Shown in pieces: positions 26,229 through 34,976 of a stretch of 43,880 nt of DNA. The notes under the pieces were generated by a model. The model worked only from the letters and a program-made list of their open reading frames with translations, was not told the origin of the DNA and did not search any database. The first letter of the stretch is position 1. Each line of letters opens with the position of its first letter. The translations under genes were made by a program, and so were the position numbers. The stretch is from assembly GCA_013140775.1 (NCBI GenBank), contig JABFSA010000096.1:1-43880 (forward strand), in the 5' to 3' direction. Source of the stretch: Acidobacteriota bacterium (GTDB lineage Bacteria > Acidobacteriota > Vicinamibacteria > Vicinamibacterales > UBA2999).

Positions 26229-26698
26229 TGAATCACAATCCTTCCGTAGAAAACGGCCGCGTGAAAGAAGTGATCGTGATACTCGCAGGTCCTCGCCGTG
26301 GGCAACGGCGCAGTCTGTCCGCTTTGGCCAGGCGTCAGGAATCCCACCGCGTCGATCTCGTGGCAATCAGGGCGGGCTGGATCGGGGCCTCCCATGATGT
26401 CGTGAGGGATCGTGTCATTGTTCACGAAGGTGACCCGACCGCCCACGGCAACGATAACTTCGTTGGGCGTCACGCCGGTCGAGGTGATCGTCACGACCCT
26501 GGTGGCGGGTGGTAGCGGAGGCGTTACGGGCCCGGGCAGCGGGGCAGGCGGAACGGGAGTAGGGGTGGGTGAGGGCGCCGAGGGTGAGCTTGTCGATCCA
26601 CAGGCTACCGCCCCTGCAATCGCAATCGCCACGACAACGCGCGAAACCACTTTCGCGTGCGGTAATCGACGTGGTGCAGACCATGCCGAACGGCGCAC
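26225..26698 (-). CDS. Cupredoxin-like lipoprotein
   Basis: The start is uncertain: GTG at 26698 gives 157 residues, GTG at 26650 or ATG at 26776 are alternatives, and none has a good ribosome-binding site. A lipobox (AGAVAC) is followed by a Pro/Thr/Ser-rich linker and a cupredoxin domain: VTITSTGVTPNEVIVAVGGRVTFVNND, TIPHDIMGG with the first copper His, and RTCEYHDHFFHAAVFYGRIVI with Cys-x-x-His. The expected axial Met is not in the usual place, so the copper site may be unusual. Extra Cys and His (PDCHEID, YHDHFFH) could add ligands. It is the first gene of the minus-strand run and overlaps the barrel gene by four bases. Confidence 0.8.
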   Translation of the reverse strand: MRRSAWSAPRRLPHAKVVSRVVVAIAIAGAVACGSTSSPSAPSPTPTPVPPAPLPGPVTPPLPPATRVVTITSTGVTPNEVIVAVGGRVTFVNNDTIPHDIMGGPDPARPDCHEIDAVGFLTPGQSGQTAPLPTARTCEYHDHFFHAAVFYGRIVIQ

Positions 26699-26844
26699 AC
26701 GGGCGATCAGGTTTGCCCCGTGATTGCGCACATCTCGTATTCGGCCTGCCACGCATGACATCGTGTGGTCTCGCATTTGAGCAAACACCGTACCTGATTG
26801 CGGTTCGAACGTCACGCTTCTGGGGGCGATGTATTCTTCGGAGG

Positions 26845-27597
26845 ATGCGCGAACTCCTGTTGTTCCTCGTTGCGGTGATGGCCGGTGGTATCAATTCGGT
26901 CGCGGGCGGTGGTCTGCTCGTGACCTTCCCGACGATGATCTGGCTGGGTATTCCGTCGGTGACCGCGAATGCCACGAACACTGTCGCGATCTGGCCCGGG
27001 ACACTCGGGAGCGCGTGGGGGTACCGCCGGGAACTGCAGGGCGTCGATCGGCGGGTCTTCGCGCTCGTCGTTCCGAGCCTTATCGGAGGCATCACCGGTG
27101 CGGTGCTGCTGCAGCTGACTCCCACGGATGTGTTCGATCGACTGGTGCCCGTCCTCATTCTTTTTGCAACGTGCCTGTTCGTCGCGCAGGAGCCGATTCA
27201 GCGGCGCTTCAACCTCGCCGAGGCCCATGCGTCTCGGTCGCACTGGCTGTCGTGGACGATGGTGTTTCAGCTTGCCGTGGGCATCTACGGGGGCTACTTC
27301 GGAGCCGGGATAGGGATTCTGATGCTCGCGGCGCTGAGTCTGATGGGGCATACGGACATCCACCAAATGAATGGCGTGAAGAACCTCCTGGCCACCTGCG
27401 TCAACGCGGTGGCGGCTGTGTATTTCGTGTTCGTCGGCCTGGTGTCGTGGCCCGCGGCCTCCGTCATGGCGGTAGGCGCCCTCGTGGGTGGTATTGGGGG
27501 GGCCAGCCTTGCCAGACGGATGGGGGCGCGGACGATTCGACGCATCGTGATCGTCATCGGGTTCACGATGGCGTTGTCGCTTATGCTTAGGCTGTGA
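26845..27597 (+). CDS. TauE/SafE family membrane permease
   Basis: The 250-residue protein has about 7-8 hydrophobic segments. The start [27 protein letters not shown] and the central [19 protein letters not shown] are the two repeat hallmarks of TauE/SafE proteins, which export sulfite, sulfoacetate or other organosulfur or organic anions. The substrate cannot be deduced. The ATG at 26845 fits the family start; GGAGG touches it directly, which is unusually close. The stop overlaps the coaA start (GTGA), so the two genes are translationally coupled although functionally unrelated. Confidence 0.9.
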   Translation: MRELLLFLVAVMAGGINSVAGGGLLVTFPTMIWLGIPSVTANATNTVAIWPGTLGSAWGYRRELQGVDRRVFALVVPSLIGGITGAVLLQLTPTDVFDRLVPVLILFATCLFVAQEPIQRRFNLAEAHASRSHWLSWTMVFQLAVGIYGGYFGAGIGILMLAALSLMGHTDIHQMNGVKNLLATCVNAVAAVYFVFVGLVSWPAASVMAVGALVGGIGGASLARRMGARTIRRIVIVIGFTMALSLMLRL

Positions 27598-28541
27598 CCG
27601 CCGGCCCAGTGCCAGACGTCGAGGTCTCCCGCTTCGTCGAGTTCGGCCGTGATCAGTGGGCGGGTCTTCGGGCATCCACGCCGCTGCCCCTGTCCGAGGA
27701 ACAGCTCAGCGCGCTGCAGGGCCTCAACGAGCGTGTCTCCCTCGACGAGGTCACGGACATCTATCTGCCGCTATCACGGCTCCTCAACCTGTACGTCGCC
27801 GCAACACAGACGCTTCACGACGCTACTGCGACCTTTCTTGGATCAGCCGCACCACGCGTGCCCTATGTCATTGGACTGGGTGGAAGCGTCGCGGTGGGGA
27901 AGAGCACGACGTCGCGCATTCTGCAGGCGCTGCTCGCGCGCTGGCCGACCCATCCGAAGGTTGACCTGATTACGACGGACGGCTTTCTCCTCCCGCGTCG
28001 GGTGCTCGAGTCGCGCGGGCTGATGAACCGGAAAGGGTTTCCGCAGAGCTACGACGTCCGCAGACTCTTGCGTTTCATGGCGGACGTGAAATCGGGAGCG
28101 CCGGATGTTCTCGCGCCGGTCTACTCTCACCTGGCGTATGACGTGGTCGAGGGCGAGTTCCACCGCATTCAGCAGCCAGACATCGTGATCGTTGAAGGCC
28201 TCAATGTTCTGCAGACAGGCACCGGCGCGGCAGGGAAGTTCGTTTCAGACTTCTTCGACTTTTCGATCTACGTGGACGCGCGAGAGGAAGACATCGAGCA
28301 GTGGTACGTGGAGCGGTTCCTGACGCTCCGCGAGACGGTGTTTCAGAACCCGTCCTCGTATTTCCACCGCTACGCCGGGCTCACGCCCGACGAGGCCGTG
28401 GCGACGGCCCGGCGGCTCTGGCAGACGATCAACCTCGTGAACCTTCGTCAGAACGTGCTGCCCACGCGCGAGCGCGCCCATCTCATCCTCGAAAAGGGTG
28501 GCGATCACTCTGTCCGGAGAGTTCGCCTGCGCAAGCTCTGA
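27594..28541 (+). CDS. coaA: Type I pantothenate kinase
   Basis: CoaA phosphorylates pantothenate with ATP, the first step of coenzyme A synthesis. The 315-residue length matches the E. coli-type enzyme. The P-loop is [12 protein letters not shown] (94-105, Lys103), followed by [26 protein letters not shown] and [16 protein letters not shown], which are family signatures; later [11 protein letters not shown] and [23 protein letters not shown]. The GTG start overlaps the stop of the TauE/SafE gene. Many bacteria of this phylum use type III CoaX, so a type I enzyme is notable but not rare. Confidence 0.95.
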   Translation: MTAGPVPDVEVSRFVEFGRDQWAGLRASTPLPLSEEQLSALQGLNERVSLDEVTDIYLPLSRLLNLYVAATQTLHDATATFLGSAAPRVPYVIGLGGSVAVGKSTTSRILQALLARWPTHPKVDLITTDGFLLPRRVLESRGLMNRKGFPQSYDVRRLLRFMADVKSGAPDVLAPVYSHLAYDVVEGEFHRIQQPDIVIVEGLNVLQTGTGAAGKFVSDFFDFSIYVDAREEDIEQWYVERFLTLRETVFQNPSSYFHRYAGLTPDEAVATARRLWQTINLVNLRQNVLPTRERAHLILEKGGDHSVRRVRLRKL

Positions 28542-28543
28542 AG

Positions 28544-28584
28544 GTCCCGCTCCCCTCGACTTCGATCGGGGTAGTAAAGCCGAG
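28544..28584 (-). repeat. 42-nt dispersed repeat, diverged copy 3
   Basis: On the minus strand this stretch matches copies 1 and 2 in its core, with GGCTTT, CGAAGTCGAGGGGAG and a final GGGAC. One arm differs (AGCGGGAC instead of AGCCGGAC, and no clean partner at the other end). It begins two bases after the coaA stop. Confidence 0.65.
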
Positions 28585-28607
28585 CACTATTTCTGACTTA
28601 GCTGATC

Positions 28608-28680
28608 AACCACGAAGTCACGAAGGACACGAAGGGATTTGGGCCTAGTATTCTTCGTGGATCTTCGTTGCTTCGTGGTT
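28608..28680. repeat. CACGAAG-type long inverted repeat
   Basis: AACCACGAAG (28608-28617) and CTTCGTGGTT (28671-28680) are perfect inverted 10-mers; between them are further CACGAAG units on the left and TTCGTGG/CTTCGTTG on the right, so the whole 73 bases can form a long imperfect hairpin. It fills the gap between the convergent coaA and DUF6526 genes. A diverged copy lies at 35595-35668. Confidence 0.8.
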
Positions 28681-28688
28681 CTTTGTCG

Positions 28689-29123
28689 TCAGACCCTGAG
28701 ATAGTCACCCTGCCAGTCGCGGACCTTCTTCTTTATCTCTCCCGACTTCGTCAGGCTTCCACTCAAGACGTCTCGCATCAGTGCCGGCAGCTCGGCATCG
28801 CTGGCGAAGCGCAGCGCCACGAGCTGTCGTGGCTTCAGTTCGGAAATGCGCGCTTGTAGATCGGCTGGTAGCACGCGCTGCAGACGCAGAAGCATTTCGA
28901 GGCGGATGATTCGGTCCTGCGCGGTGAGTGCCTGTTCCCGCGCGACGTGGGCCGCCGTCAGCAATGCCGCGGCCACCACCATCGTCCAGGCCTGTGCGAT
29001 GGTCGGCTGCTGCCACAGGCCCCACACCTGGACAAAGAAGTGTGCGAGCAACACAGGGACGACGAAGTAGTGGTGAGCAGGTCTGAATCGAAAGTGATTG
29101 CTGTAGCTCTGAGCGTTACTCAT
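28689..29123 (-). CDS. DUF6526 family membrane protein
   Basis: The 144-residue protein has two transmembrane segments (HHYFVVPVLLAHFFVQVWGLW and AWTMVVAAALLTAAHVA) and a soluble, charged C-terminal half (DRIIRLEMLLRLQRVLP, LKPRQLVALRFASDAELPAL). The pattern NHFRFRPAHHYFVVP fits DUF6526. No function is known. The ATG at 29123 overlaps the end of rdgB by eight bases, which places it last in the amidase-GerMN-rph-rdgB run. Confidence 0.82.
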   Translation of the reverse strand: MSNAQSYSNHFRFRPAHHYFVVPVLLAHFFVQVWGLWQQPTIAQAWTMVVAAALLTAAHVAREQALTAQDRIIRLEMLLRLQRVLPADLQARISELKPRQLVALRFASDAELPALMRDVLSGSLTKSGEIKKKVRDWQGDYLRV

Positions 29124-29778
29124 GAGTCTCTCTCTTCTTCTGTTTCGCGCCATCAACGTCGCCGGCGCGCAGCCAACCTGCGAACGAGCGGATCGCAACT
29201 CCACGGTGCGCGACGGCTATCTTCTGCTCCGCGCTGACCTCGCCGAGCGTCAAACCGTACGGGGGATAGTAGAAAACCGGGTCGTATCCGAACCCCCCGG
29301 TGCCTCTCGGAGCTTCGGCGATCTCGCCCTCGATTGTTCCCCTGGTCTCGAACACAACCTGCCCCTTATGGACGACAGCGACAGCGCAGACGAATCGCGC
29401 GGTTCGAGGAGCGTCGGGCATGCCGGCCAGACGCCGGAAAATCTCAGCGAATTTTTCCAGGTAGGACGCGTCAGGTCTGACGAACCGCGCCGAGTGGATG
29501 CCTGGCGCTCCGTCGAGTGCGTCAATCTCGAGTCCCGAGTCCTCGGCGAGCGTGTACTCCGCATCCGCGGTCTCTGACGCCAGCGTCTGGTTGTAGTAGA
29601 GCGCTTTGAGGCGCGCATTCTCCTCGAACGATGCGCCTGTCTCTTCGGGTTCTTCAACCGCCGGACGATCCCGCAGCGTGATCAGCTCAGGCGCCGCATC
29701 GCCGAGGACTCGACGGATCTCAGCGAGCTTGTCACGGTTGGTCGTGGCGATCAGCAGGCGCTGGACCCGAGTGCCCAC
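29116..29778 (-). CDS. rdgB: XTP/dITP pyrophosphatase (RdgB/HAM1)
   Basis: RdgB removes deaminated purine nucleotides (XTP, dITP) by hydrolysis to the monophosphate, which keeps them out of DNA and RNA. The 220-residue protein shows ATTNRDKLAEIRRVL (11-25, with Asn14 and Lys17 of the active site), GASFEENARLKA, LAEDSGLEIDALDGAPGIHSARF (Asp80 region), GFGYDPVFYYPPYG and VAHRGVAIRSF. The start is GTG at 29778, six bases after the rph stop. Confidence 0.95.
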   Translation of the reverse strand: MGTRVQRLLIATTNRDKLAEIRRVLGDAAPELITLRDRPAVEEPEETGASFEENARLKALYYNQTLASETADAEYTLAEDSGLEIDALDGAPGIHSARFVRPDASYLEKFAEIFRRLAGMPDAPRTARFVCAVAVVHKGQVVFETRGTIEGEIAEAPRGTGGFGYDPVFYYPPYGLTLGEVSAEQKIAVAHRGVAIRSFAGWLRAGDVDGAKQKKRETHE

Positions 29779-29784
29779 GTCGGG

Positions 29785-30513
29785 TCACTTGTTCAGGAGA
29801 TGGCCGACGAACTCGCGCTGCAGTGCGAATAGCTGGCGGATACCACCGTCGCCAAGATCCAGGAGCCTGTTCAAGGCCTCGCGACCGAAGGGAATCGCTT
29901 CCGCGGTGCCCTGGAGCTCGATGTAAAGACCCGCTCCGGTCTTCACGATGTTCATATCGACGTCGGCCTTCGAGTCTTCCGTGTAGGCGAGGTCGAGCAT
30001 GGGCTCACCGCCGACGATCCCCACACTGGTCGCGGCGACGTAGTCCTGGACGGGCATCGTCCGTATCTGCCCGAGTTCGCGCATCTTCCCGACCGCAAGG
30101 ACCAGGGCCACGAACGCGCCGGTGATGGAGGCCGTCCTCGTGCCGCCGTCAGCCTGAATCACGTCGCAGTCGAGCGTGATCGTCCGTTCGCCCAGTTCTT
30201 CCATCCGTGTGACGGCGCGCAGCGATCGGCCGATCAGGCGCTGAATCTCCTGTGTGCGGCCGCCGACACGCCCTGCGGTTGACTCCCGCTGCGTGCGCGT
30301 CCCTGTCGCGCGCGGAAGCATGCCGTATTCAGCCGTGACCCAGCCCTTGCCTGAGTTTCGGCGGAACGGAGGCACACGGTCCTCAACACTCGCGGTGCAA
30401 ATCACTTTGGTCTTGCCGGACTCAACCAGAACGGAGCCTTCGGCGTGAAGAAGAAAGTTCGGGGTCAGTCGGGTAGGGCGGAGCTGATCAAGGAGACGGC
30501 CGTCATCGCGCAT
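29785..30513 (-). CDS. rph: Ribonuclease PH
   Basis: RNase PH trims the 3' ends of tRNA precursors by phosphorolysis. The 242-residue protein has full family length and shows [93 protein letters not shown] and [21 protein letters not shown]. The ATG at 30513 has GTGGGGAG upstream. It is 28 bp after the GerMN gene and six bases before rdgB; the gene order GerM-rph-rdgB also occurs in Bacillus. Confidence 0.96.
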   Translation of the reverse strand: MRDDGRLLDQLRPTRLTPNFLLHAEGSVLVESGKTKVICTASVEDRVPPFRRNSGKGWVTAEYGMLPRATGTRTQRESTAGRVGGRTQEIQRLIGRSLRAVTRMEELGERTITLDCDVIQADGGTRTASITGAFVALVLAVGKMRELGQIRTMPVQDYVAATSVGIVGGEPMLDLAYTEDSKADVDMNIVKTGAGLYIELQGTAEAIPFGREALNRLLDLGDGGIRQLFALQREFVGHLLNK

Positions 30514-30541
30514 CTCCCCACTGTAGTTCAGAATCGATGAC

Positions 30542-31120
30542 TTATGGCCTCTTGATAATCGAGGTGTCGCGTTCGAGCGGGTTTCGGAGATCAATGTGAC
30601 CGGCCAGCGTGTCGGCTTCCTGGCCATCGATCAGGATCTGCACGCGCCGAATCGTTGGAAGGTTCGCCGTGACCGAATTCACGAGCGCATAGACCGTCAG
30701 CAGTTCGGCTGTCGAGCCACCAGGATGACGCGACGTGACCTCGGGACTGAGATCGACGAACGCATCGCCGCGATCGGTCACGTAGAAGGCGCGCAGTCGC
30801 GTGCCTTCCGGAATCACGGAGACATAGGGAGACCGTGGCCGCAGCAGTTGTGCCGACACGATCTCGCGACCCTGGGGAACAACCCCTTCCGCGAGCACGA
30901 TTTCCTGTCGCACGGGCACAAGACTCTGACCGTCGGAACCCGCATAGAAAAGGGTTGCGGTGATATGCCGGACACCCGCAGTGGGTGGAACGAGTTCCGT
31001 GTTGGCCGCACTCGCCTCGGCCGGAGCCTCAGAGGGCCGCAGTGCTCGACTGACTGCCCAGCCGGCCAGCACCAGCAGCACCACGGCGACACCGGCGAGC
31101 ACCAGCCACCGGCGCGTCAT
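30542..31120 (-). CDS. GerMN domain protein, membrane anchored
   Basis: The 192-residue protein has an N-terminal transmembrane helix (about 5-25) and one GerMN domain (about 52-175) with [50 protein letters not shown] and [31 protein letters not shown]. GerMN domains are known from the Bacillus germination and sporulation protein GerM and occur in many non-sporulating bacteria, probably as cell-wall-associated proteins. The start overlaps the amidase stop (ATGA), so it is coupled to an enzyme that cuts peptidoglycan. Confidence 0.9.
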   Translation of the reverse strand: MTRRWLVLAGVAVVLLVLAGWAVSRALRPSEAPAEASAANTELVPPTAGVRHITATLFYAGSDGQSLVPVRQEIVLAEGVVPQGREIVSAQLLRPRSPYVSVIPEGTRLRAFYVTDRGDAFVDLSPEVTSRHPGGSTAELLTVYALVNSVTANLPTIRRVQILIDGQEADTLAGHIDLRNPLERDTSIIKRP

Positions 31121-31941
31121 CGACTTTCTCGTTCTTCGGCGAGAGCGGAAAACTGCACCACGGTGTCGTGGATCGCTTGCGCGATGTTGTCCTGGTAGCT
31201 GTCGGACTGCACGAGCCCTTCTTCCCCGGCGTTGCTGAGGTACGCCATCTCCAGGACGACGGCAGGCATGTTGACGCTGGGTAGAACCCGGAGCGGCAGG
31301 TCGAGTGCAGGCCGCGCGCTCATCGTGACCCGCGTCCGAAGCTGCGCTTCAAGCGTCTCAGCGAGGGCAGCAGAGGCATCCAGATGGCGGGCTTGAGCCG
31401 TCTCCCATCTGACGAGGTCAACGGTTCGGGTCGTCCCGCCCGGCGCCGGCAGTGCCACGGACTCGTCGTCAACCACTCGCCCTCGGCCGCCGGCGAGCCG
31501 GCCCTGGCGCAGCTGGATGACTTCCGCGCCCGCGCTCGCGGGATTGGGAGATGAGTTGAGATGCAGGCTCAGAAAGAGGCCAGCGCGGCTGTTGTTCGCA
31601 ATGGCCGCACGCTCGTCGAAGCTCACGCGCCGGTCGTCGCTTCGCGTCAGCACGACGCGAACTCCGAGGCTCGACTCGAGCAGCGTTTTCACGCGCTGGG
31701 CGATCGCGAGCGTGATGGTTTTCTCCTCCGTACCGGCGACGCCGCGTGTCCCGATGTCCTCGCCGCCGTGCCCAGGATCGATCACGACAACGCTGTAGGG
31801 CAATTGCGCTCCCGCCGATGGAAGGGGTGGCTCGACCTGGGGCGTCGGAGTAGCGGTTTCGGGAGAAGGCGCTTGCGCGCGCGGAATCACGCCAAGCAGG
31901 AGCACGAGGATGGCTGGACAGAGAGAGGCCGCACCTCGCAC
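31117..31941 (-). CDS. N-acetylmuramoyl-L-alanine amidase (Amidase_3)
   Basis: The 274-residue zinc amidase cleaves the bond between muramic acid and the peptide. GTG at 31941 gives a signal peptide (to about residue 23); the longer open frame upstream is not coding-like. The catalytic domain (about 48-265) shows VVVIDPGHGGEDIG with zinc ligand His58, a Glu73 in TEEK, FLSLHLN with His127, and VVLEMAYLSN with catalytic Glu231. It lacks an AMIN or other wall-binding domain. It is the first gene of the run to GerMN, rph, rdgB and DUF6526, and divergent from the second DUF6152 gene. Confidence 0.92.
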   Translation of the reverse strand: MRGAASLCPAILVLLLGVIPRAQAPSPETATPTPQVEPPLPSAGAQLPYSVVVIDPGHGGEDIGTRGVAGTEEKTITLAIAQRVKTLLESSLGVRVVLTRSDDRRVSFDERAAIANNSRAGLFLSLHLNSSPNPASAGAEVIQLRQGRLAGGRGRVVDDESVALPAPGGTTRTVDLVRWETAQARHLDASAALAETLEAQLRTRVTMSARPALDLPLRVLPSVNMPAVVLEMAYLSNAGEEGLVQSDSYQDNIAQAIHDTVVQFSALAEERESR

Positions 31942-32073
31942 GGCTCCATCATCGCACACCGGTCGAGACTTCCAGCGACGTCGGAGTGCCGATGGATTGG
32001 CCCTGAACGCCTGAGCTAAGCTGTCTGGGCCGGATCCGCCGGCGCGGGATGTTTGCCGGACAGGAGGAGCGTC

Positions 32074-32457
32074 GTGAGAGGACAACTGCTTGCCCTGGCG
32101 ATGGCCGTCATCGGCGCGACGACCGCTGCCCAGGCCCACCATTCGTTCGCTGCCTTCTACCACGAGAGTCAATCGACATCGATTGAGGGGCAGGTTGTGG
32201 AGTTTCAATTTCGCGCGCCGCACGCGATGCTCCTGGTCTCGGCCAGAACACCAGAAGGTCGCATGGAGACCTACGCCGCTGAATGGGCCAACCCTCGCCG
32301 GCTTGGAAACCAGGGGATCAACAAGGACACGCTGAAGCCGGGGGATACCGTTGTCGTGACCGGCAGTCCGGGGCGAACGGCCTCGGAGTACAAGATCCAC
32401 CTCAAGGGTATCCGCCGGGCATCCGACGGCTGGTCCTGGGGTGGAGGCCGGCGTTAG
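32074..32457 (+). CDS. DUF6152 family secreted protein (second copy)
   Basis: The 127-residue protein starts at GTG 32074 with AGGAGG about seven bases upstream. A signal peptide (LALAMAVIGATTAAQA) is followed by the hallmark HHSFAAFYHESQ, then SIEGQVVEFQFRAPHAML and KPGDTVVVTGSPGR. It is diverged from the copy at 846-1280. Its stop codon overlaps the stop codon of the convergent GGDEF/EAL gene by two bases. Confidence 0.82.
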   Translation: MRGQLLALAMAVIGATTAAQAHHSFAAFYHESQSTSIEGQVVEFQFRAPHAMLLVSARTPEGRMETYAAEWANPRRLGNQGINKDTLKPGDTVVVTGSPGRTASEYKIHLKGIRRASDGWSWGGGRR

Positions 32458-34976
32458 GCCACGGCGCTCCGCCACGGACCGTCGGAGTCAGTCCGGTCCG
32501 TATCCTGCGAAGGCGTCGAATTGAGCAGGAACTCGTACGCCTTTTCTGGCGTGAGCGGACGCGAGAAGTACGAGCCTTGCGCCAGCGGGCAATTCAGAGC
32601 CCGCAGTTGCCGCGCCTGGTGAGGCGTCTCGACGCCCTCGGCAATCACACCCATCCCGAGTTCACGCGCGATGTTGACGATGCTCGTCACGATGGGCGCG
32701 TCGCTGAACTCTCCACCGAGCTGGCTGATGAATGCGCCGTCGATCTTGAGCGCGTCCAGACGATAGTGGTGGAGGTAGCTCAGGGACGAGAAGCCCGTCC
32801 CGAAGTCATCGAGGTAGAGCTCGACCGGAATCGCTCGGAATCCTTCGAGCCGCTCGATCACCGTTTCCGCGTTGTTGGCCAGGAAGCTTTCGGTAATGTC
32901 GAGCTTGAGAGTGCCCGGCAGTAGTCCACTGTCTTTAATCGCTTCGCTGACCTCCTGAACGAGCGTGGCGCGATCGAAGAGCTTCGCCGAGATGTTGACC
33001 GTCAGCTGAATGGCGCGGCCCGAGGCCCGCTGCCACTTGGCGACCTGCCGGCACGACTCCATCAGGACCCACCACGTCATCGGGCCGATAAGGCCCGTTT
33101 CCTCCGCGACCGGGATGAACTCCGCCGGAGGCGTCATGGTCCCGTCTGCGTGCTTCCATCTGACGAGCGCTTCGAATCCGCAGACCTCTTCCACCCCGAG
33201 CCTCACAATGGGCTGGTATTCCAGGCTCAGCTCGCGGCGCTCGACTGCGCGGCGCAGGTGTGTCTCGATGGTCAGACGTTGAACCGCCGAGGCGTGCATC
33301 GACGGGTCGAAGGTCTGCGACCGCGCACGGCCCGTTGACTTGGCGTGATACATCGCTGCGTCAGCGTCTCGAAGCAGGTCTTCAGACTTCGCATACGAGC
33401 TGCTGCCGATTGCGATCCCCATGCTGGCCGAGGCATAGAGGTCACGGCCATCAATCTCGAAGGCCTCGAGCAGCGCCAGTTGCAGGCGATCGGCGACGGC
33501 GTTGGCCGTCGCAGCATCTGGCAGATCGTCGAGGAGCACCGCGAACTCATCGCCACCGAGACGAGCCAGCAGGTCGCCGGGGCGCATCTGCTTGAGAAAC
33601 CGCCGTGACATCGCCATCAGGAACTTGTCGCCGGCCACATGGCCCAGGCTGTCGTTGACGAGCTTGAAATGGTCGAGGTCCACGAACAGCACCGCGAACA
33701 TGTAGTCCTTCGACCGCTGCGCGCGGGCCAGCGAGCGATCGAGCATGGCGCTGAAAAGTGTGCGATTGGCAAGGCCCGTGAGGTCGTCGTGCAATGCCGC
33801 ATGGGCCAGGTCGTCCTGGACGCGTCTGCGCACCGTCACGTCGGTCTGGGACCCGGCGATGCGCGTGGGTGTTCCATCGGCGCCGCGGACCGCGATCCCA
33901 CGGCAGAGCACCCATCGCGGCGTCCCGTCGAGGTGCATCATTCGGTACTCGTGCTCGAAATGCGGCGTCGCTCCCTCGAGGTGTTGATCGAGCGCCGTGC
34001 GAAGAGCCTGGAGATCTTCAGGATGCACGTCGCGAAACCATTGTTCGCTTCGGTCGAGCCGGTCGTGTGCGGACAAGCCGATCATCAGCTTCCAACGGTC
34101 CGACACGTAGAAGAGGTCGGACTCCAGGTTCCAGTCCCACAAACCATCGTTGGATCCGGCAGCCGCCATTGCGTAGCGCTGCTCGGATTCCTTGGCGGCG
34201 CACAGGGCCTCCATCGACTGGGAATGCAGGCGGCGGATTTCTTCGTTGTGCCGCTGCTCGGATGCGAGGCGATCGAGATAGATCCGGTACGAGCGGAACG
34301 TCAGATACACAGGGGCTGACACCAGCGGCAGGAGCCAGCCCGAGTTCATCGTCCACGCGATGACGCCCGCAGCGGCCGCGCCGGCGCCCACGAAATAGCT
34401 CGGCGCGGTCCAGAGAAAGTTGTTGTGCCAGACTCGCCAGACCTGCTGCCGAGTTGAGAGCCCGATGGCGGCGGCCATCATTGCGGTGTTGAGCATGTAG
34501 TACACGAGCACCGCGGCGACGAACGGCCGAACCAGGTGCGAATCGAACACACCTGCGCTGCCACCCAGAACTGTGAACACCCATCCGGCCGACGCCATTG
34601 TCAGCACGAGCGCCGCCGCACTGAACAGAATGCGATGGAGGGCGTTGCGGCGTGACGTGCCAAACGCCGATTGCGTCATCGCGCTCACAGCCGCCACGGC
34701 CATCGTCGGATGAGGGCCCAGCACGAGGAGCGACGCGAAATCTACGGTGTAGGACACGGAGAGGTTCGACGAACCCGTGCCCAGCGGAAGACGGACTTTG
34801 ACTGCCGACGCAAGCGACGATGCGAGCGCGAACCCCAGAAACAATGGGACATTCACGTCGCTCGTCGGAAAGTTGAGGACGAGCACCGCGGTGCCGACCA
34901 GGACCGTCCCGATGACGAGGGCACGGGCTGAAATCGGGAGGCCGTGAATGTTGGTGGTGAGAGACGCCGCCGACAT
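32454..34976 (-). CDS. Membrane GGDEF/EAL c-di-GMP protein with PAS domain
   Basis: The 840-residue protein makes and/or breaks cyclic di-GMP. Residues about 15-235 form a 7-helix membrane sensor of MASE type (PTSDVNVPLFLGFALASSLA onward). A short coiled linker (about 238-262) leads to a PAS domain (about 265-390, GLWDWNLESDLFYVSDRWK, then a PAC motif). The GGDEF domain has the intact motif at 474-478 and the inhibitory site RPGD at 465-468. The EAL domain has FEALVRW (601-607), LDDFGTGFSSLSYL and IAEGVET, so both catalytic sites look intact. The ATG at 34976 was taken because upstream sequence is not coding-like. A perfect inverted repeat lies 12 bases upstream of the start. Confidence 0.95.
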   Translation of the reverse strand: MSAASLTTNIHGLPISARALVIGTVLVGTAVLVLNFPTSDVNVPLFLGFALASSLASAVKVRLPLGTGSSNLSVSYTVDFASLLVLGPHPTMAVAAVSAMTQSAFGTSRRNALHRILFSAAALVLTMASAGWVFTVLGGSAGVFDSHLVRPFVAAVLVYYMLNTAMMAAAIGLSTRQQVWRVWHNNFLWTAPSYFVGAGAAAAGVIAWTMNSGWLLPLVSAPVYLTFRSYRIYLDRLASEQRHNEEIRRLHSQSMEALCAAKESEQRYAMAAAGSNDGLWDWNLESDLFYVSDRWKLMIGLSAHDRLDRSEQWFRDVHPEDLQALRTALDQHLEGATPHFEHEYRMMHLDGTPRWVLCRGIAVRGADGTPTRIAGSQTDVTVRRRVQDDLAHAALHDDLTGLANRTLFSAMLDRSLARAQRSKDYMFAVLFVDLDHFKLVNDSLGHVAGDKFLMAMSRRFLKQMRPGDLLARLGGDEFAVLLDDLPDAATANAVADRLQLALLEAFEIDGRDLYASASMGIAIGSSSYAKSEDLLRDADAAMYHAKSTGRARSQTFDPSMHASAVQRLTIETHLRRAVERRELSLEYQPIVRLGVEEVCGFEALVRWKHADGTMTPPAEFIPVAEETGLIGPMTWWVLMESCRQVAKWQRASGRAIQLTVNISAKLFDRATLVQEVSEAIKDSGLLPGTLKLDITESFLANNAETVIERLEGFRAIPVELYLDDFGTGFSSLSYLHHYRLDALKIDGAFISQLGGEFSDAPIVTSIVNIARELGMGVIAEGVETPHQARQLRALNCPLAQGSYFSRPLTPEKAYEFLLNSTPSQDTDRTDSDGPWRSAVA

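Noticed and set aside
26569..26844. 92-codon N-terminal extension of the TauE/SafE protein
   Set aside because: It lies over the divergent cupredoxin gene and its leader has no domain; family members begin at the ATG at 26845.
28608..28680. CRISPR-like array because of repeated CACGAAG units
   Set aside because: Units are short, irregular, in both orientations and form one hairpin; there are no equal spacers and no cas genes.
31942..32475. N-terminal extension of the amidase to a 452-residue protein
   Set aside because: The extension overlaps the DUF6152 gene on the other strand, has no domain and would bury the signal peptide that starts at GTG 31941.
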